64,000 nucleotides of DNA, from positions 2,598,501 through 2,662,500 of the forward strand of contig NZ_JACHNH010000001.1 of NCBI RefSeq assembly GCF_014205335.1, read 5' to 3'. The notes beneath the pieces are model-generated. The model was not told the DNA's origin. It was given only the letters and a program-made list of their open reading frames with translations, and did not search any database. Below are positions 15,739-22,689 of the stretch, one piece after another; position 1 is the first letter of the stretch; every line of letters begins with the position of its first letter. Made by a program: the position numbers and the translations under genes. The stretch comes from Amorphoplanes digitatis. Its GTDB lineage: Bacteria; Actinomycetota; Actinomycetes; Mycobacteriales; Micromonosporaceae.

Positions 15739-17009
15739 CCGCGCACGCTCGCGAACAGCTCGTTCGCCCTGTTGCTGGTGATCACCGAGGCGGCCTCGAG
15801 CCGGCCGCGCTCCGGCGGGAACGTCATGACCAGGCCCATCGCCAGGTCACGCACGGCACGCCCGACGATCCCGTTCATTGTCGCCCCGGAGGTGCCGGAC
15901 GCCTTGAACGCGCCCATCGCCACGTCGAACGCGGCCTGGCAGATCGAGCCCTTGGCGATCCGCCACTGCGCGTACACCTCGGACTTGGTGGCGATCGGGG
16001 GCTCGCACGTCTCCAGCAGCAGCTGCCGGCGCAGCCAGAGGTAGGCAGTCTCCAGTTTCTCGGTCATGTCGCCGATGATGACCTGATGCATCGGCGACTC
16101 GGCGATGGACCGGCCGGTGTCGGCGAAGGTCTTGCGGGTCAGCCGGTCGAGCGTGTCGTCGTAGACGCCCTGCGCGCAGCCGACGTAGACGGCGGTGATG
16201 GCGAGCTGATTACCGACGAAGCTGCCCCGGCTGCATTGCAGCATCTTCACGAACGCGCCGGGCACGGTGAGCGCGTCCTCTCGCGGTACGAACACCCGGT
16301 CCAGCCGGATGCCGTGGTTGGCGGTGCCGCGCATGCCCAGGCCCTGCCACTCAGGCCGCTCGGACACGCCGGGGGCGTCGCGCGGCACCAGGAACATGGC
16401 AAGGCCGTCGGCGGTCTCGCTGCCGTCCAGGCGGGCGGTGACCAGGTAGAAGTCGGCGACGCCGGTGGCGCAGCCGAACGACTTCTCGCCGGTCAGCCGC
16501 CAGCCGCCGTCGACCTCGACCGCGGTGGTGGCGATCGCGATGTTGGCGCTGGAGCTCTTCACCGACTCGCTGGCGAAGTTGGCGAGCCAGGTGCCGCCGG
16601 ACATCAGCCGTAGCACCTTCTCGGCGAACGCCCTGACCTGCGGCACCTCGCCGTCGGCGAACAGCCCGGCCTCGATCGCTTCGAGGGGCAGCAGGCCGCG
16701 GGAGGCCGAGGTGTTGTGGAAGAAGTAGGCGAGCGCGGTGGACGGGCAGGCGGTGCCCATCGCGTAGGTGGCCGCGGCGAGGTCGCGCAGCGTGCCGCCG
16801 AGGCCGCCGTACTCCTCGGGGACGATCAGCCCGAGCAGGCCGGCGTCGCGCAGCAGGGCGATGTGCGAGATCGGGAACACGCCGTCACGGTCGGCCTGCT
16901 CGGCCTTGGCGCGCAGGGCCGGTAGCACCTGCTCGACGAGGGCGGCGCGTCTCTTCTCCTCGACGGTCATGTCGTCGACGAGTCGTTCGCCGGTGAGCCG
17001 GTCGGCCAT
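15735..17009 (-). CDS. Acyl-CoA dehydrogenase-like flavoprotein, possibly a two-component monooxygenase
   Basis: 424-aa ACAD-fold protein (LIVPEEYGGLGGTLRDLAAA, then WRLTGEKSFGCATGVADFYL). The usual C-terminal catalytic Glu motif of true dehydrogenases (GEGTNDIQ-like) is absent; the tail reads MTFPPERGRLEAASVITSNR. ACAD-fold proteins lacking that Glu and encoded with a flavin reductase are often FMNH2-dependent monooxygenases (DszC/HsaA type), and a flavin reductase gene lies directly upstream in the operon. ATG 17009 has AGGTGA 5 nt upstream; a GTG 9 nt earlier lacks a ribosome site. Its promoter side is interrupted by the IS605-type remnant, so expression from 18739 may be affected. Confidence 0.8.
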   Translation of the reverse strand: MADRLTGERLVDDMTVEEKRRAALVEQVLPALRAKAEQADRDGVFPISHIALLRDAGLLGLIVPEEYGGLGGTLRDLAAATYAMGTACPSTALAYFFHNTSASRGLLPLEAIEAGLFADGEVPQVRAFAEKVLRLMSGGTWLANFASESVKSSSANIAIATTAVEVDGGWRLTGEKSFGCATGVADFYLVTARLDGSETADGLAMFLVPRDAPGVSERPEWQGLGMRGTANHGIRLDRVFVPREDALTVPGAFVKMLQCSRGSFVGNQLAITAVYVGCAQGVYDDTLDRLTRKTFADTGRSIAESPMHQVIIGDMTEKLETAYLWLRRQLLLETCEPPIATKSEVYAQWRIAKGSICQAAFDVAMGAFKASGTSGATMNGIVGRAVRDLAMGLVMTFPPERGRLEAASVITSNRANELFASVRG

Positions 17010-17030
17010 CGATGTCACCTGACATCGAGG

Positions 17031-17662
17031 GCGGAAGCCCGGTCCTTCAGGGCCGGGAGGAGGTCCGGTACGACCCGGTGCAGTGTCGTCTTACACATGT
17101 CGTCTCCTTCTGTAAGGTTTGGGGGCATGCGGGCGGCGTACAAGTGTCGGGCCTACCCGACTCCCGAGCAGGCTGCGGTGTTCAACCGCACCTTCGGGTG
17201 TGTGCGTCTGGTGTGGAACAAGACCCTCGCGGACCGGCACGTTGCCTACCACCAGCGCGGCGAGCGCACCTCGTACAAGCAGACCGACGCGGCGCTGACC
17301 GGGTGGAAGAAAACCGAGGATCTGGCGTTCTTGTCGGAGGTGTCGTCCGTGCCGTTGCGGCAGACGCTGCGACACCAGCACCGCGTACGCGAACTTCTTC
17401 GCCAAACGGGCCTGCTCGTTGAGCTGAGCCTCTCCACCCGGGCATGGACATGCCCGGGTTGCCGCACCCGGCATGACCGGGACATCAACGCGGCCTCGAA
17501 CATCCTGGCGGCTGGTCGAGCCGTGGTCAGGAAAAACCCTGGCTATGCCTGCGGAGCTGATGTCAGACGGCAAGGGCCCTCCCTTCCGCAATCGGCAATG
17601 AAACAGGAAACTCCTAGGGCGACCCAGGAAATCCCCGTCCTTCAAGGCGGGGAAGAAGTCAA
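17031..17662 (+). mobile_element. Degenerate IS200/IS605-family (tnpB-only) element
   Basis: The right end has the typical hairpin at 17633-17652 (CCCCG TCCTTCAAGG CGGGG) followed by AAGAAGTCAA. A second, similar hairpin in the same orientation lies at 17037-17057 (CCCGG TCCTTCAGGG CCGGG, then AGGAGGTC), before the tnpB start. A small inverted repeat (TTACA...TGTAA, 17090-17115) may be the left-end hairpin. No transposase tnpA is present. The element lies between the flavin reductase and the ACAD-like gene and supplies the last codons of the former. The 3' part of the pseudogene plus the right-end hairpin is where an omega/re-RNA would be encoded in an intact element. Confidence 0.65.
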
Positions 17663-17669
17663 TCCCTGA
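17127..17669 (+). pseudogene. TnpB/OrfB remnant with large internal deletion
   Basis: Starts MRAAYKCRAYPTPEQAAVFN and FGCVRLVWNKTLADRH like full TnpB proteins, runs normally to SVPLRQTLRHQH (about residue 95), then passes an out-of-family join to WTCPGCRTRHDRDINAASNI, the C-terminal zinc-finger/RuvC-III region. About 180 aa total versus roughly 370-400 aa for TnpB: the RuvC I and II blocks and the first zinc-finger Cys pair are missing. It cannot be an active nuclease. The C-terminus (PVLQGGEEVNP) is encoded by the right-end hairpin. Confidence 0.8.
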
Positions 17670-18739
17670 GCTGGGCGAAGTCGGTCGCGGCCGTCGACGG
17701 CCTCGGCCGGGTCGATCGGGCCGGGCACCTCGAGTTGGCGGGACAGGTGGAGCAGGTCGCCCAGCGGCAGGCCGGCGGCTGGAGAGCCGGGGGCGACCGT
17801 GTCGAAGTGCGAGACGCCGCTCTTCATCGCGACGAGCGCGTTGACCAGGGCGAGGCTGTGCCCGCCGGCGAGCCGCACGCGCAGGGTGGCCGGGCGGACC
17901 CGGGCGATGGCGTCTTGCAGCACGCGGCGGACCTGGAGCGGCGACGCCGGCCCGGCCGGGTGCTCGGCGAGGCCGACCTCGTCGCAGCCGAGCGCGGCGA
18001 GCGCCTCGACGGTGGCGAGCACGAGCGGCTCCCGGGCCGGGTCGAACGCGTCGGCCACGTAGCCGGCGACGGTGGCGCCGGCCCGCCTGGCGGCGGTGAC
18101 CTGGGCGGAGGAGGGCAGGCCGGTGCCGTCGGCGGCGACGAGGAACTCGGCGTGGCCGGCGTCGTGGCGGATCCGGGCGCCGGCCTCCCGCAGCGCCTGC
18201 GCGAGCGGATCGCCCGCCGCGACGTCCACCGTGAGGTGGATGGCCGTCGGCAGGGGATCGGCGACCTGGCCCCAGGTGCGCGAGTGGAACAGCAGCGGGG
18301 AGGTGACCCGCTGCGTCGCGGCCTCGGTCACCGCGCCCACGAAGATCGTGTGGTCGCCGCCCGGGTACGCGTGCGCGACCCGGCAGTCGAGCCAGGCCAC
18401 CGCGTCGCTGAGCACCGGGACGCCGTTCGGGGTGATGGTCCAGTCCAGGCCCGCGAACCGGTCGGTGATCTCGGGGTGCTGCCCGGCGAAGCGGCGGCCG
18501 ACGTGCGCCTGGTCCTTGCCGAGGAAGCTGATGGCGAACTTGCCGGCCGTCTCGAGCAGCATCCGGCTGGGCAGGTGGTTGCCCAGGCAGACCGAGACCA
18601 TCGGCGGATCGAGGCTGACCGAGGAGAATGAGCTCGCGGTCATGCCGTGCGCGCCGCGCGCGCCCGTCGTGGTCACCACACACACGCCGCTCGGCCACTG
18701 TCCGAGGACGGTGCGGAACGTCGCGCTGTCGACCGGCAC
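17642..18739 (-). CDS. Flavin reductase fused to half of an HMG-CoA-lyase-like barrel
   Basis: 365 aa. Residues 1 to about 160 form a flavin reductase domain of the FMN-binding split-barrel type (FRTVLGQWPSGVCVVTTTGA, then GMTASSFSSVSLDPPMVSVC and HTIFVGAVTEA). It would supply reduced flavin to a partner such as the ACAD-like protein. Residues from about 200 to 350 resemble the second half of HMGL/pyruvate-carboxyltransferase barrels (GLAEHPAGPASPLQVRRVLQ, LRVRLAGGHSLALVNALVAM, GVSHFDTVAPGSPAAGLPLG). The last residues (GLTSSPP) come from the IS605-type right end, so the native C-terminus is altered. GTG 18739 has GGGAGG 5 nt upstream. The fusion is unusual; the domain call for the C-terminal part is moderate. 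Confidence 0.75.
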   Translation of the reverse strand: MPVDSATFRTVLGQWPSGVCVVTTTGARGAHGMTASSFSSVSLDPPMVSVCLGNHLPSRMLLETAGKFAISFLGKDQAHVGRRFAGQHPEITDRFAGLDWTITPNGVPVLSDAVAWLDCRVAHAYPGGDHTIFVGAVTEAATQRVTSPLLFHSRTWGQVADPLPTAIHLTVDVAAGDPLAQALREAGARIRHDAGHAEFLVAADGTGLPSSAQVTAARRAGATVAGYVADAFDPAREPLVLATVEALAALGCDEVGLAEHPAGPASPLQVRRVLQDAIARVRPATLRVRLAGGHSLALVNALVAMKSGVSHFDTVAPGSPAAGLPLGDLLHLSRQLEVPGPIDPAEAVDGRDRLRPAQGLTSSPP

Positions 18740-18795
18740 GTACGCCTCCCGGTTCGCCGTCGTGCGCCCTCGTCTGCCCCACTCGTTTCCCAATT

Positions 18796-18814
18796 CGTTT
18801 CGCAGGAGGAAACG
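18796..18814 (+). promoter_or_regulatory. Putative IclR-family operator, site 2
   Basis: CGTTTCGCAGGAGGAAACG, a partial palindrome (CGTTTC-n7-GAAACG) in the divergent region between the flavin reductase and iclR genes. A related half, CGTTTCCCAATTC, lies directly to its left (18784-18796). Confidence 0.55.
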
Positions 18815-18870
18815 GTGTTGCCGTGAACGTAACGAGCGTCGCCCGGTCGTGTCAACCGCCGCCGGTACGG

Positions 18871-18889
18871 CGTTTCGCACAGGGAAATG
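18871..18889 (+). promoter_or_regulatory. Putative IclR-family operator, site 3
   Basis: CGTTTCGCACAGGGAAATG, same geometry as site 2 (CGTTTC-n7-GAAATG), 15 of 19 positions identical, 55 bp before the chosen iclR start. Suggests autoregulation. Confidence 0.55.
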
Positions 18890-18943
18890 GCAGGCTACGC
18901 TGCTGGAGGATTTGTTCCGATTACCGTCCCGGGGAGTCCCGCT

Positions 18944-19759
18944 GTGCCCACCCGTACCGTGCCGTCGAGCCCCGCGGTCGCCGACGACGAGAACCAGTCG
19001 CGCTCGGTCGCCGCGGTCGAGCGGGCCATGGACGTGCTGCTCTACTTCGGGCGTACCGACCAGCCCGACCTCGGCGTCACCGAGATCGCGGGCGCACTCG
19101 GCCTCACCAAGGCCGCCGTGCACCGGATACTCACCGCGCTGCGCAGCCGGGACCTGATCACCCTGGACACCACGACCCGGCGCTACGCGCTCGGGCACGC
19201 GGCGGTCGCGCTGGGCCGGGCATACCTGGCCCGCACGGACGTACGCGCGATGGCCGCGCCCGAGCTCGCCTGGCTCTCCGGGCGCACCCACGAGACCGCA
19301 ACGCTGTCGCTGCGCCGCGGCGACACCCGCCTCTATGCCGACCAGGTCGTCCCCGACCAGGAGCTGCGGCTGGAGGTGAGCCTCGGCATCCCGTTCCCGC
19401 TGCACGCCGGCGGCTCGTCCAAGGCGTTCCTGGCCTGGGTGCCCGACGCCGAGCTCGAGGCCTACCTGGAGCGGCACCCGCTCGAGGCGCTGACCGACAA
19501 GACCATCGTCGAGCCCGCGAAGCTGCGCCGGGACCTCGCGGCGATCCGCAAGCGCGGGTACGCCACGTCGCTGGGCGAACGCCAGGCCGGCGCCGCGTCG
19601 GTGGCCGCGCCGGTCTTCGACCACGACGGTCACGTCGTCGCCGTGATCAGCGTGGCCGGCCCGGCGCTGCGCTTCAAGCCGGCCGCCGGCGCACAGGTCG
19701 TCACGGACCTGCTCGACGCCGCCGCCCGCATCTCCGCCCAACTGGGCTACCAGATCTGA
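18944..19759 (+). CDS. IclR-family transcriptional regulator
   Basis: 271 aa. The N-terminal winged helix (SVAAVERAMDVLLYF, then GVTEIAGALGLTKAAVHRIL as recognition helix) is followed by an IclR effector domain (ETATLSLRRGDTRLYADQVV, LGIPFPLHAGGSSKAFLAWV, GYATSLGERQAGAASVAAPV). Dimeric or tetrameric DNA-binding protein responding to a small aromatic or acid ligand. I use GTG 18944 with GGGGAG 7 nt upstream; an upstream ATG at 18887 would overlap operator site 3. Divergent from the flavin reductase operon. It is the only regulator in the island, and its operator-like element recurs at 10540, 18796, 18871 and 21157. Confidence 0.9.
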   Translation: MPTRTVPSSPAVADDENQSRSVAAVERAMDVLLYFGRTDQPDLGVTEIAGALGLTKAAVHRILTALRSRDLITLDTTTRRYALGHAAVALGRAYLARTDVRAMAAPELAWLSGRTHETATLSLRRGDTRLYADQVVPDQELRLEVSLGIPFPLHAGGSSKAFLAWVPDAELEAYLERHPLEALTDKTIVEPAKLRRDLAAIRKRGYATSLGERQAGAASVAAPVFDHDGHVVAVISVAGPALRFKPAAGAQVVTDLLDAAARISAQLGYQI

Positions 19760-19802
19760 GCATTTGTCACATTCTCCACACGCTCTGTAACACGGGGTGC
19801 CT

Positions 19803-20156
19803 ATGGTTGGCGCCTTGGTGTCCGAACGTCGTCACGCCGATGTGGAGGTGTCGCAACTGTTCGATGATGCTGACGGGGTCCCCTTCGAGGTTTATGTTTT
19901 TACCGACGAGACGTACGACAACCTGGTCGCCGCCGAGGTGAGCCCGTTGTCGGTCATCGAGGTGATACACGCGCACGGCGTGGTACGCCGTCACATCGGG
20001 CCGGCCATGCAGATCGCCGGTCAGGATCGCAACGGAACCTGGTTGGTCGTGGCCTTGATCGAGGACGGTGATGACGCATACACCGTCGCGTCGGCCCGCC
20101 ACCTCGACGACGTGGAGATCGAGGCAATCACCCAGATCAAGGGGGAGCCCGCATGA
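19803..20156 (+). CDS. Small protein, putative BrnT-like toxin of a TA pair
   Basis: 117-aa protein (VFTDETYDNLVAAEVSPLSV, VVRRHIGPAMQIAGQDRNGT, WLVVALIEDGDDAYTVASAR). The strand pattern and the TVASARHLDDVE tail resemble BrnT/DUF4258-type RelE-fold toxins, but similarity is weak. It is followed with ATGA overlap by a ribbon-helix-helix protein, the usual partner arrangement of brnTA. A promoter-like TTGTCA-n16-TGTAAC is at 19764-19791. A GTG at 19797 is an alternative start. It sits between iclR and the divergent right arm and may be an unrelated insertion. Confidence 0.6.
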   Translation: MVGALVSERRHADVEVSQLFDDADGVPFEVYVFTDETYDNLVAAEVSPLSVIEVIHAHGVVRRHIGPAMQIAGQDRNGTWLVVALIEDGDDAYTVASARHLDDVEIEAITQIKGEPA

Positions 20157-20437
20157 ATGGGCCCGATGAACACACCGCCTCCATGAACAGCCGGGACTGG
20201 ACCTCGGCGCAGCCGGACAACCGCCAGCGGGGCGTGGGGGTGGTCCAGGCGGTGCGCATGTCGTACGAGATGACGGAGCGCCTGTTCACCCTGGCGCAGC
20301 AGCGCCGGATCAGCCCCAACGAGCTGATCAGGGAGATCGTCGCGGACTATCTCGACAGCGACGCCGACGAAATGATCACCATCCGGAGGTCCGATCTGCG
20401 CCGGGCCATCGACATCGCCGTGAAGAACGCCACCTGA
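20153..20437 (+). CDS. Ribbon-helix-helix (CopG-like) protein, putative antitoxin
   Basis: 94 aa. The segment VVQAVRMSYEMTERLFTLAQ followed by RRISPNELIREIVADYLDSD is a ribbon-helix-helix DNA-binding motif (strand, helix, turn, helix). The first 30 residues are polar and probably disordered. ATGA overlap with the preceding gene indicates co-translation. As an RHH antitoxin it would neutralise the upstream protein and autoregulate the pair; the function is inferred from arrangement only. Confidence 0.65.
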   Translation: MNGPDEHTASMNSRDWTSAQPDNRQRGVGVVQAVRMSYEMTERLFTLAQQRRISPNELIREIVADYLDSDADEMITIRRSDLRRAIDIAVKNAT

Positions 20438-20445
20438 GCGGTGGT

Positions 20446-21141
20446 CTAAAGATCGGCGAAGGGCTTGGCCACGCCGAGCAGGCCCGCCGCCAGCACGCAG
20501 GTCCAGATGGTCCAGACGTACGGCAGGCAGCCGTCGACGCTGCGCCGTAGCACGGACTCCGTACCCGGCCCGGCGGAGCCGCCCATCACCTCGGCGAAGG
20601 CCGCGCCGAACGGGCGCAGCGTGCGCCGGATGCCGAGGCCCGCCGCGATCGCCAGCGCGTAGCAGAGCACCTTGGCGCCGAGCCATCGCGGGTTGGTGTC
20701 GACGCCGAACGGCGCGCTCGCCACCAGGGTGTAGACGCCGGCGCCGGCCATCCCGGCGATCACCGCGACCCGGATCGCCCCGTCGATCCGGCGGATCAGC
20801 GGGTGCCGGCCGGGCTCGTGGTGGTCGGTGTACATCAGCCACAGCCAGACCAGGGCGCCGAGCCAGGCCGCCACCAGCAGCCACCAGGGCAGCAGCTTCA
20901 TCCCGAACGCGTACCCGCCGTGCGGGTCCAGCGAGATCAGGGTGAGCCCGCTGGGCAGGAAGAGGATCAGGCAGATCTTGGGGCCCAGGTCCAGCCCGCT
21001 CATGATCTTCAGGGCGGTCAGGCGCGCGGCCGGGGCCAGCGCCGGGTCGATGACGTACCGGCTGGAGTAGAAGACGCCGAGGTCGCCGCCGAGCCAGAAG
21101 ACCATCAGCACGATGTGCAGGTAGAGGAACGCGTCGAGCAT
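20446..21141 (-). CDS. Integral membrane protein, CopD/DUF2269-like
   Basis: 231-aa protein with about six membrane segments: MLDAFLYLHIVLMVFWLGGD (1-20), about 52-70, 82-105, 125-145, 158-175 and 203-225. The first helix with conserved His and Trp and the ICLILFLPSGLTLISL segment recall CopD/DUF2269-type proteins, possibly heme- or metal-binding. ATG 21141 lacks a strong ribosome site. It is divergent from the right-arm operon across operator site 4, so it probably belongs to the same regulon. Transport or electron-transfer role unknown. Confidence 0.7.
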   Translation of the reverse strand: MLDAFLYLHIVLMVFWLGGDLGVFYSSRYVIDPALAPAARLTALKIMSGLDLGPKICLILFLPSGLTLISLDPHGGYAFGMKLLPWWLLVAAWLGALVWLWLMYTDHHEPGRHPLIRRIDGAIRVAVIAGMAGAGVYTLVASAPFGVDTNPRWLGAKVLCYALAIAAGLGIRRTLRPFGAAFAEVMGGSAGPGTESVLRRSVDGCLPYVWTIWTCVLAAGLLGVAKPFADL

Positions 21142-21156
21142 GGGTAATGGAAACAC

Positions 21157-21175
21157 TGATTCGCTGTGAGAAACA
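21157..21175 (-). promoter_or_regulatory. Putative IclR-family operator, site 4
   Basis: Minus strand TGTTTCTCACAGCGAATCA, matching site 3 at GTTTC-x-CACAG-x-GAA. It lies 5 bp before the -35 element of the right-arm promoter and 16 bp from the start of the divergent membrane-protein gene. Confidence 0.45.
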
Positions 21176-21180
21176 ATCCC

Positions 21181-21210
21181 TTGACCGCGTGGATCCGGCG
21201 TCGCTAGCGT
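21181..21210 (+). promoter_or_regulatory. Promoter of the right-arm operon, leaderless
   Basis: TTGACC (21181-21186), 18-nt spacer, TAGCGT (21205-21210). The expected start point, 7-8 nt further on, is the A of the ATG at 21218, and no ribosome site precedes that ATG; a leaderless transcript is likely. Confidence 0.55.
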
Positions 21211-21217
21211 CGCCACC

Positions 21218-21682
21218 ATGGTCGGCCGATACTTCGAAGACTTCACGATCGGTGACGAGTACCGGCATCCGTTCGGCCGGACCGTCTCCGAGGCGGACAA
21301 CACCTGGTTCACGCTGCTGACGATGAACACCAACCAGTCGCACTTCAACGCGGACTACGCCGCGGGCACGCCGTACGGGCGGCTGCTCGTCAACTCGACG
21401 CTCACGGTCGCCATCGTGACCGGGCTGTCGGTGCTCGACATCAGCCAGCACGCGTTCGCGAACCTGGGCTGGGAGGAGATCCGGATGCCGAACCCGGTCT
21501 TCGTCGGCGACACCATCTACGCCCGCTCGACGGTCCTGTCCGCCCGCGAGTCGAAGTCGCGCCCGTACGCCGGCATCGTCACCTGCGCCACCACCGGGTT
21601 CAACCAGGACGGCGTCGACGTCATCACCTGGCGGCGCTCGATGCTGGTCTACCGCCGGGGCCACGGCCCCGTTGCGTCGTGA
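21218..21682 (+). CDS. MaoC-family (hot-dog) enoyl-CoA hydratase
   Basis: 154 aa (RYFEDFTIGDEYRHPFGRTV, SEADNTWFTLLTMNTNQSHF, NADYAAGTPYGRLLVNSTLT). The N...H.N-D hydratase-type segment and the later MPNPVFVGDTIYARSTVLSA are typical of MaoC hydratases similar in size to the Rv2499c/itaconyl- or mesaconyl-CoA hydratase group. Hydrates an alpha,beta-unsaturated, possibly branched dicarboxylic acyl-CoA. First gene of an eleven-gene plus-strand operon that also has a CoA transferase and a CitE-like lyase, the same trio used for itaconate/mesaconate dissimilation. Leaderless start. Confidence 0.8.
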   Translation: MVGRYFEDFTIGDEYRHPFGRTVSEADNTWFTLLTMNTNQSHFNADYAAGTPYGRLLVNSTLTVAIVTGLSVLDISQHAFANLGWEEIRMPNPVFVGDTIYARSTVLSARESKSRPYAGIVTCATTGFNQDGVDVITWRRSMLVYRRGHGPVAS

Positions 21683-22689
21683 TGCGCCTTGACGTGCAGC
21701 CGTGGGGCGAGAGCCTCGCCGAGCTGGTGGACGCGGCCCGCGCCGCCGAGGCCGCGGGCGCGGGGGTCGCCTGGGCGCCCGAGCTGCACCGCAGCGCGCC
21801 GGTGACGGCCGCGGCGATCGCGGCGGGCACGGCCCGGATCGGGGTGGGCACCGGGATCGCGCTCGCCTTCGCCCGCAGCGCGATGCTCACCGCCCTGACG
21901 GCGGCCGACCTCGACGAGCTGTCGGGGGGCAGGTTCCGGCTCGGGCTCGGCACCGGCGTCGGCCGGCTCAACCAGGACTGGCACGAGGTGCCGTGCGACC
22001 GGCCGGTGGCCCGCCTGCGCGACACGGTCGCGATCGTGCGGGCCGTGCAGGCCGGCGGCGATCCGATCGCGCACACCGGGGTCCGGTCCATCTCCGTGCG
22101 TGGCTGGCGGCGGCCGTACCCGCCCGCCCGCGCGACGACGCCGATCTACCTGGCCGCGGTCGGTCCGGGGCTGGTCCGGCTCGCCGGCGAGATCGCGGAC
22201 GGCTGGCTGTCGCACGAGCTGTGCCCGCCGCGGCACCTGCGTACCCGGATCTGGCCGGCGCTCGCCGTCGGCATCGACCGGCAGGGCCGCGACCGCGGCC
22301 GCTTCGACGTGGTGGCCGCCGCCTGCTGCTCGGTCGCCGCCGACCCCGGCGTCGCGCGCCGACGGGCGGCAAACGTTGTCGGCTTCTACGCCTCGGTGCG
22401 CTCCTACGCGGACATGTTCGCCGCGGACGGCTTCGGCGAGGTCAGCGCGGCGGCGAGCCGGGCGCTGCGCGCGGGCCGGCCCGCCGACTCCCTCGGCGAC
22501 CTGGTGCCCGGCGCCATGGTCGACGCGTACGCGATCGCCGGCACCCCCGCGCAGTGCGCCGCCCGCATCGCCGAGTACGCGCCGCTCGCCGACGCCGTCA
22601 AGCTCTCGCCACCGTCGTACGGGCTGGAGGCCGAAGAGGTGCGCGACGCGCAGAAGAGCCTCCTCGAGCTGGTCGGGAGCATGCCGTGA
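21682..22689 (+). CDS. Luciferase-like (LLM class) flavin/F420-dependent oxidoreductase
   Basis: 335-aa LLM-fold TIM barrel: AEAAGAGVAWAPELHRSAPV, GTARIGVGTGIALAFARSAM, DELSGGRFRLGLGTGVGRLN, and the C-terminal YAIAGTPAQCAARIAEYAPL are diagnostic. It uses F420 or FMN for a two-electron reduction or a monooxygenation; which one cannot be read from sequence. ATG 21682 overlaps the preceding TGA by one base; a GTG three bases earlier is an alternative. Confidence 0.85.
   Translation: MRLDVQPWGESLAELVDAARAAEAAGAGVAWAPELHRSAPVTAAAIAAGTARIGVGTGIALAFARSAMLTALTAADLDELSGGRFRLGLGTGVGRLNQDWHEVPCDRPVARLRDTVAIVRAVQAGGDPIAHTGVRSISVRGWRRPYPPARATTPIYLAAVGPGLVRLAGEIADGWLSHELCPPRHLRTRIWPALAVGIDRQGRDRGRFDVVAAACCSVAADPGVARRRAANVVGFYASVRSYADMFAADGFGEVSAAASRALRAGRPADSLGDLVPGAMVDAYAIAGTPAQCAARIAEYAPLADAVKLSPPSYGLEAEEVRDAQKSLLELVGSMP

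Noticed and set aside
17127..17669. TnpB-derived RNA-guided repressor (TldR-like) instead of a remnant
   Set aside because: Known TldRs keep near-full length with only catalytic residues lost; here most of the protein is deleted.
18887..18943. Extended N-terminus of the IclR regulator from ATG 18887
   Set aside because: Would overlap operator site 3, lacks a ribosome site, and the added residues are not IclR-like; GTG 18944 has GGGGAG at good spacing.
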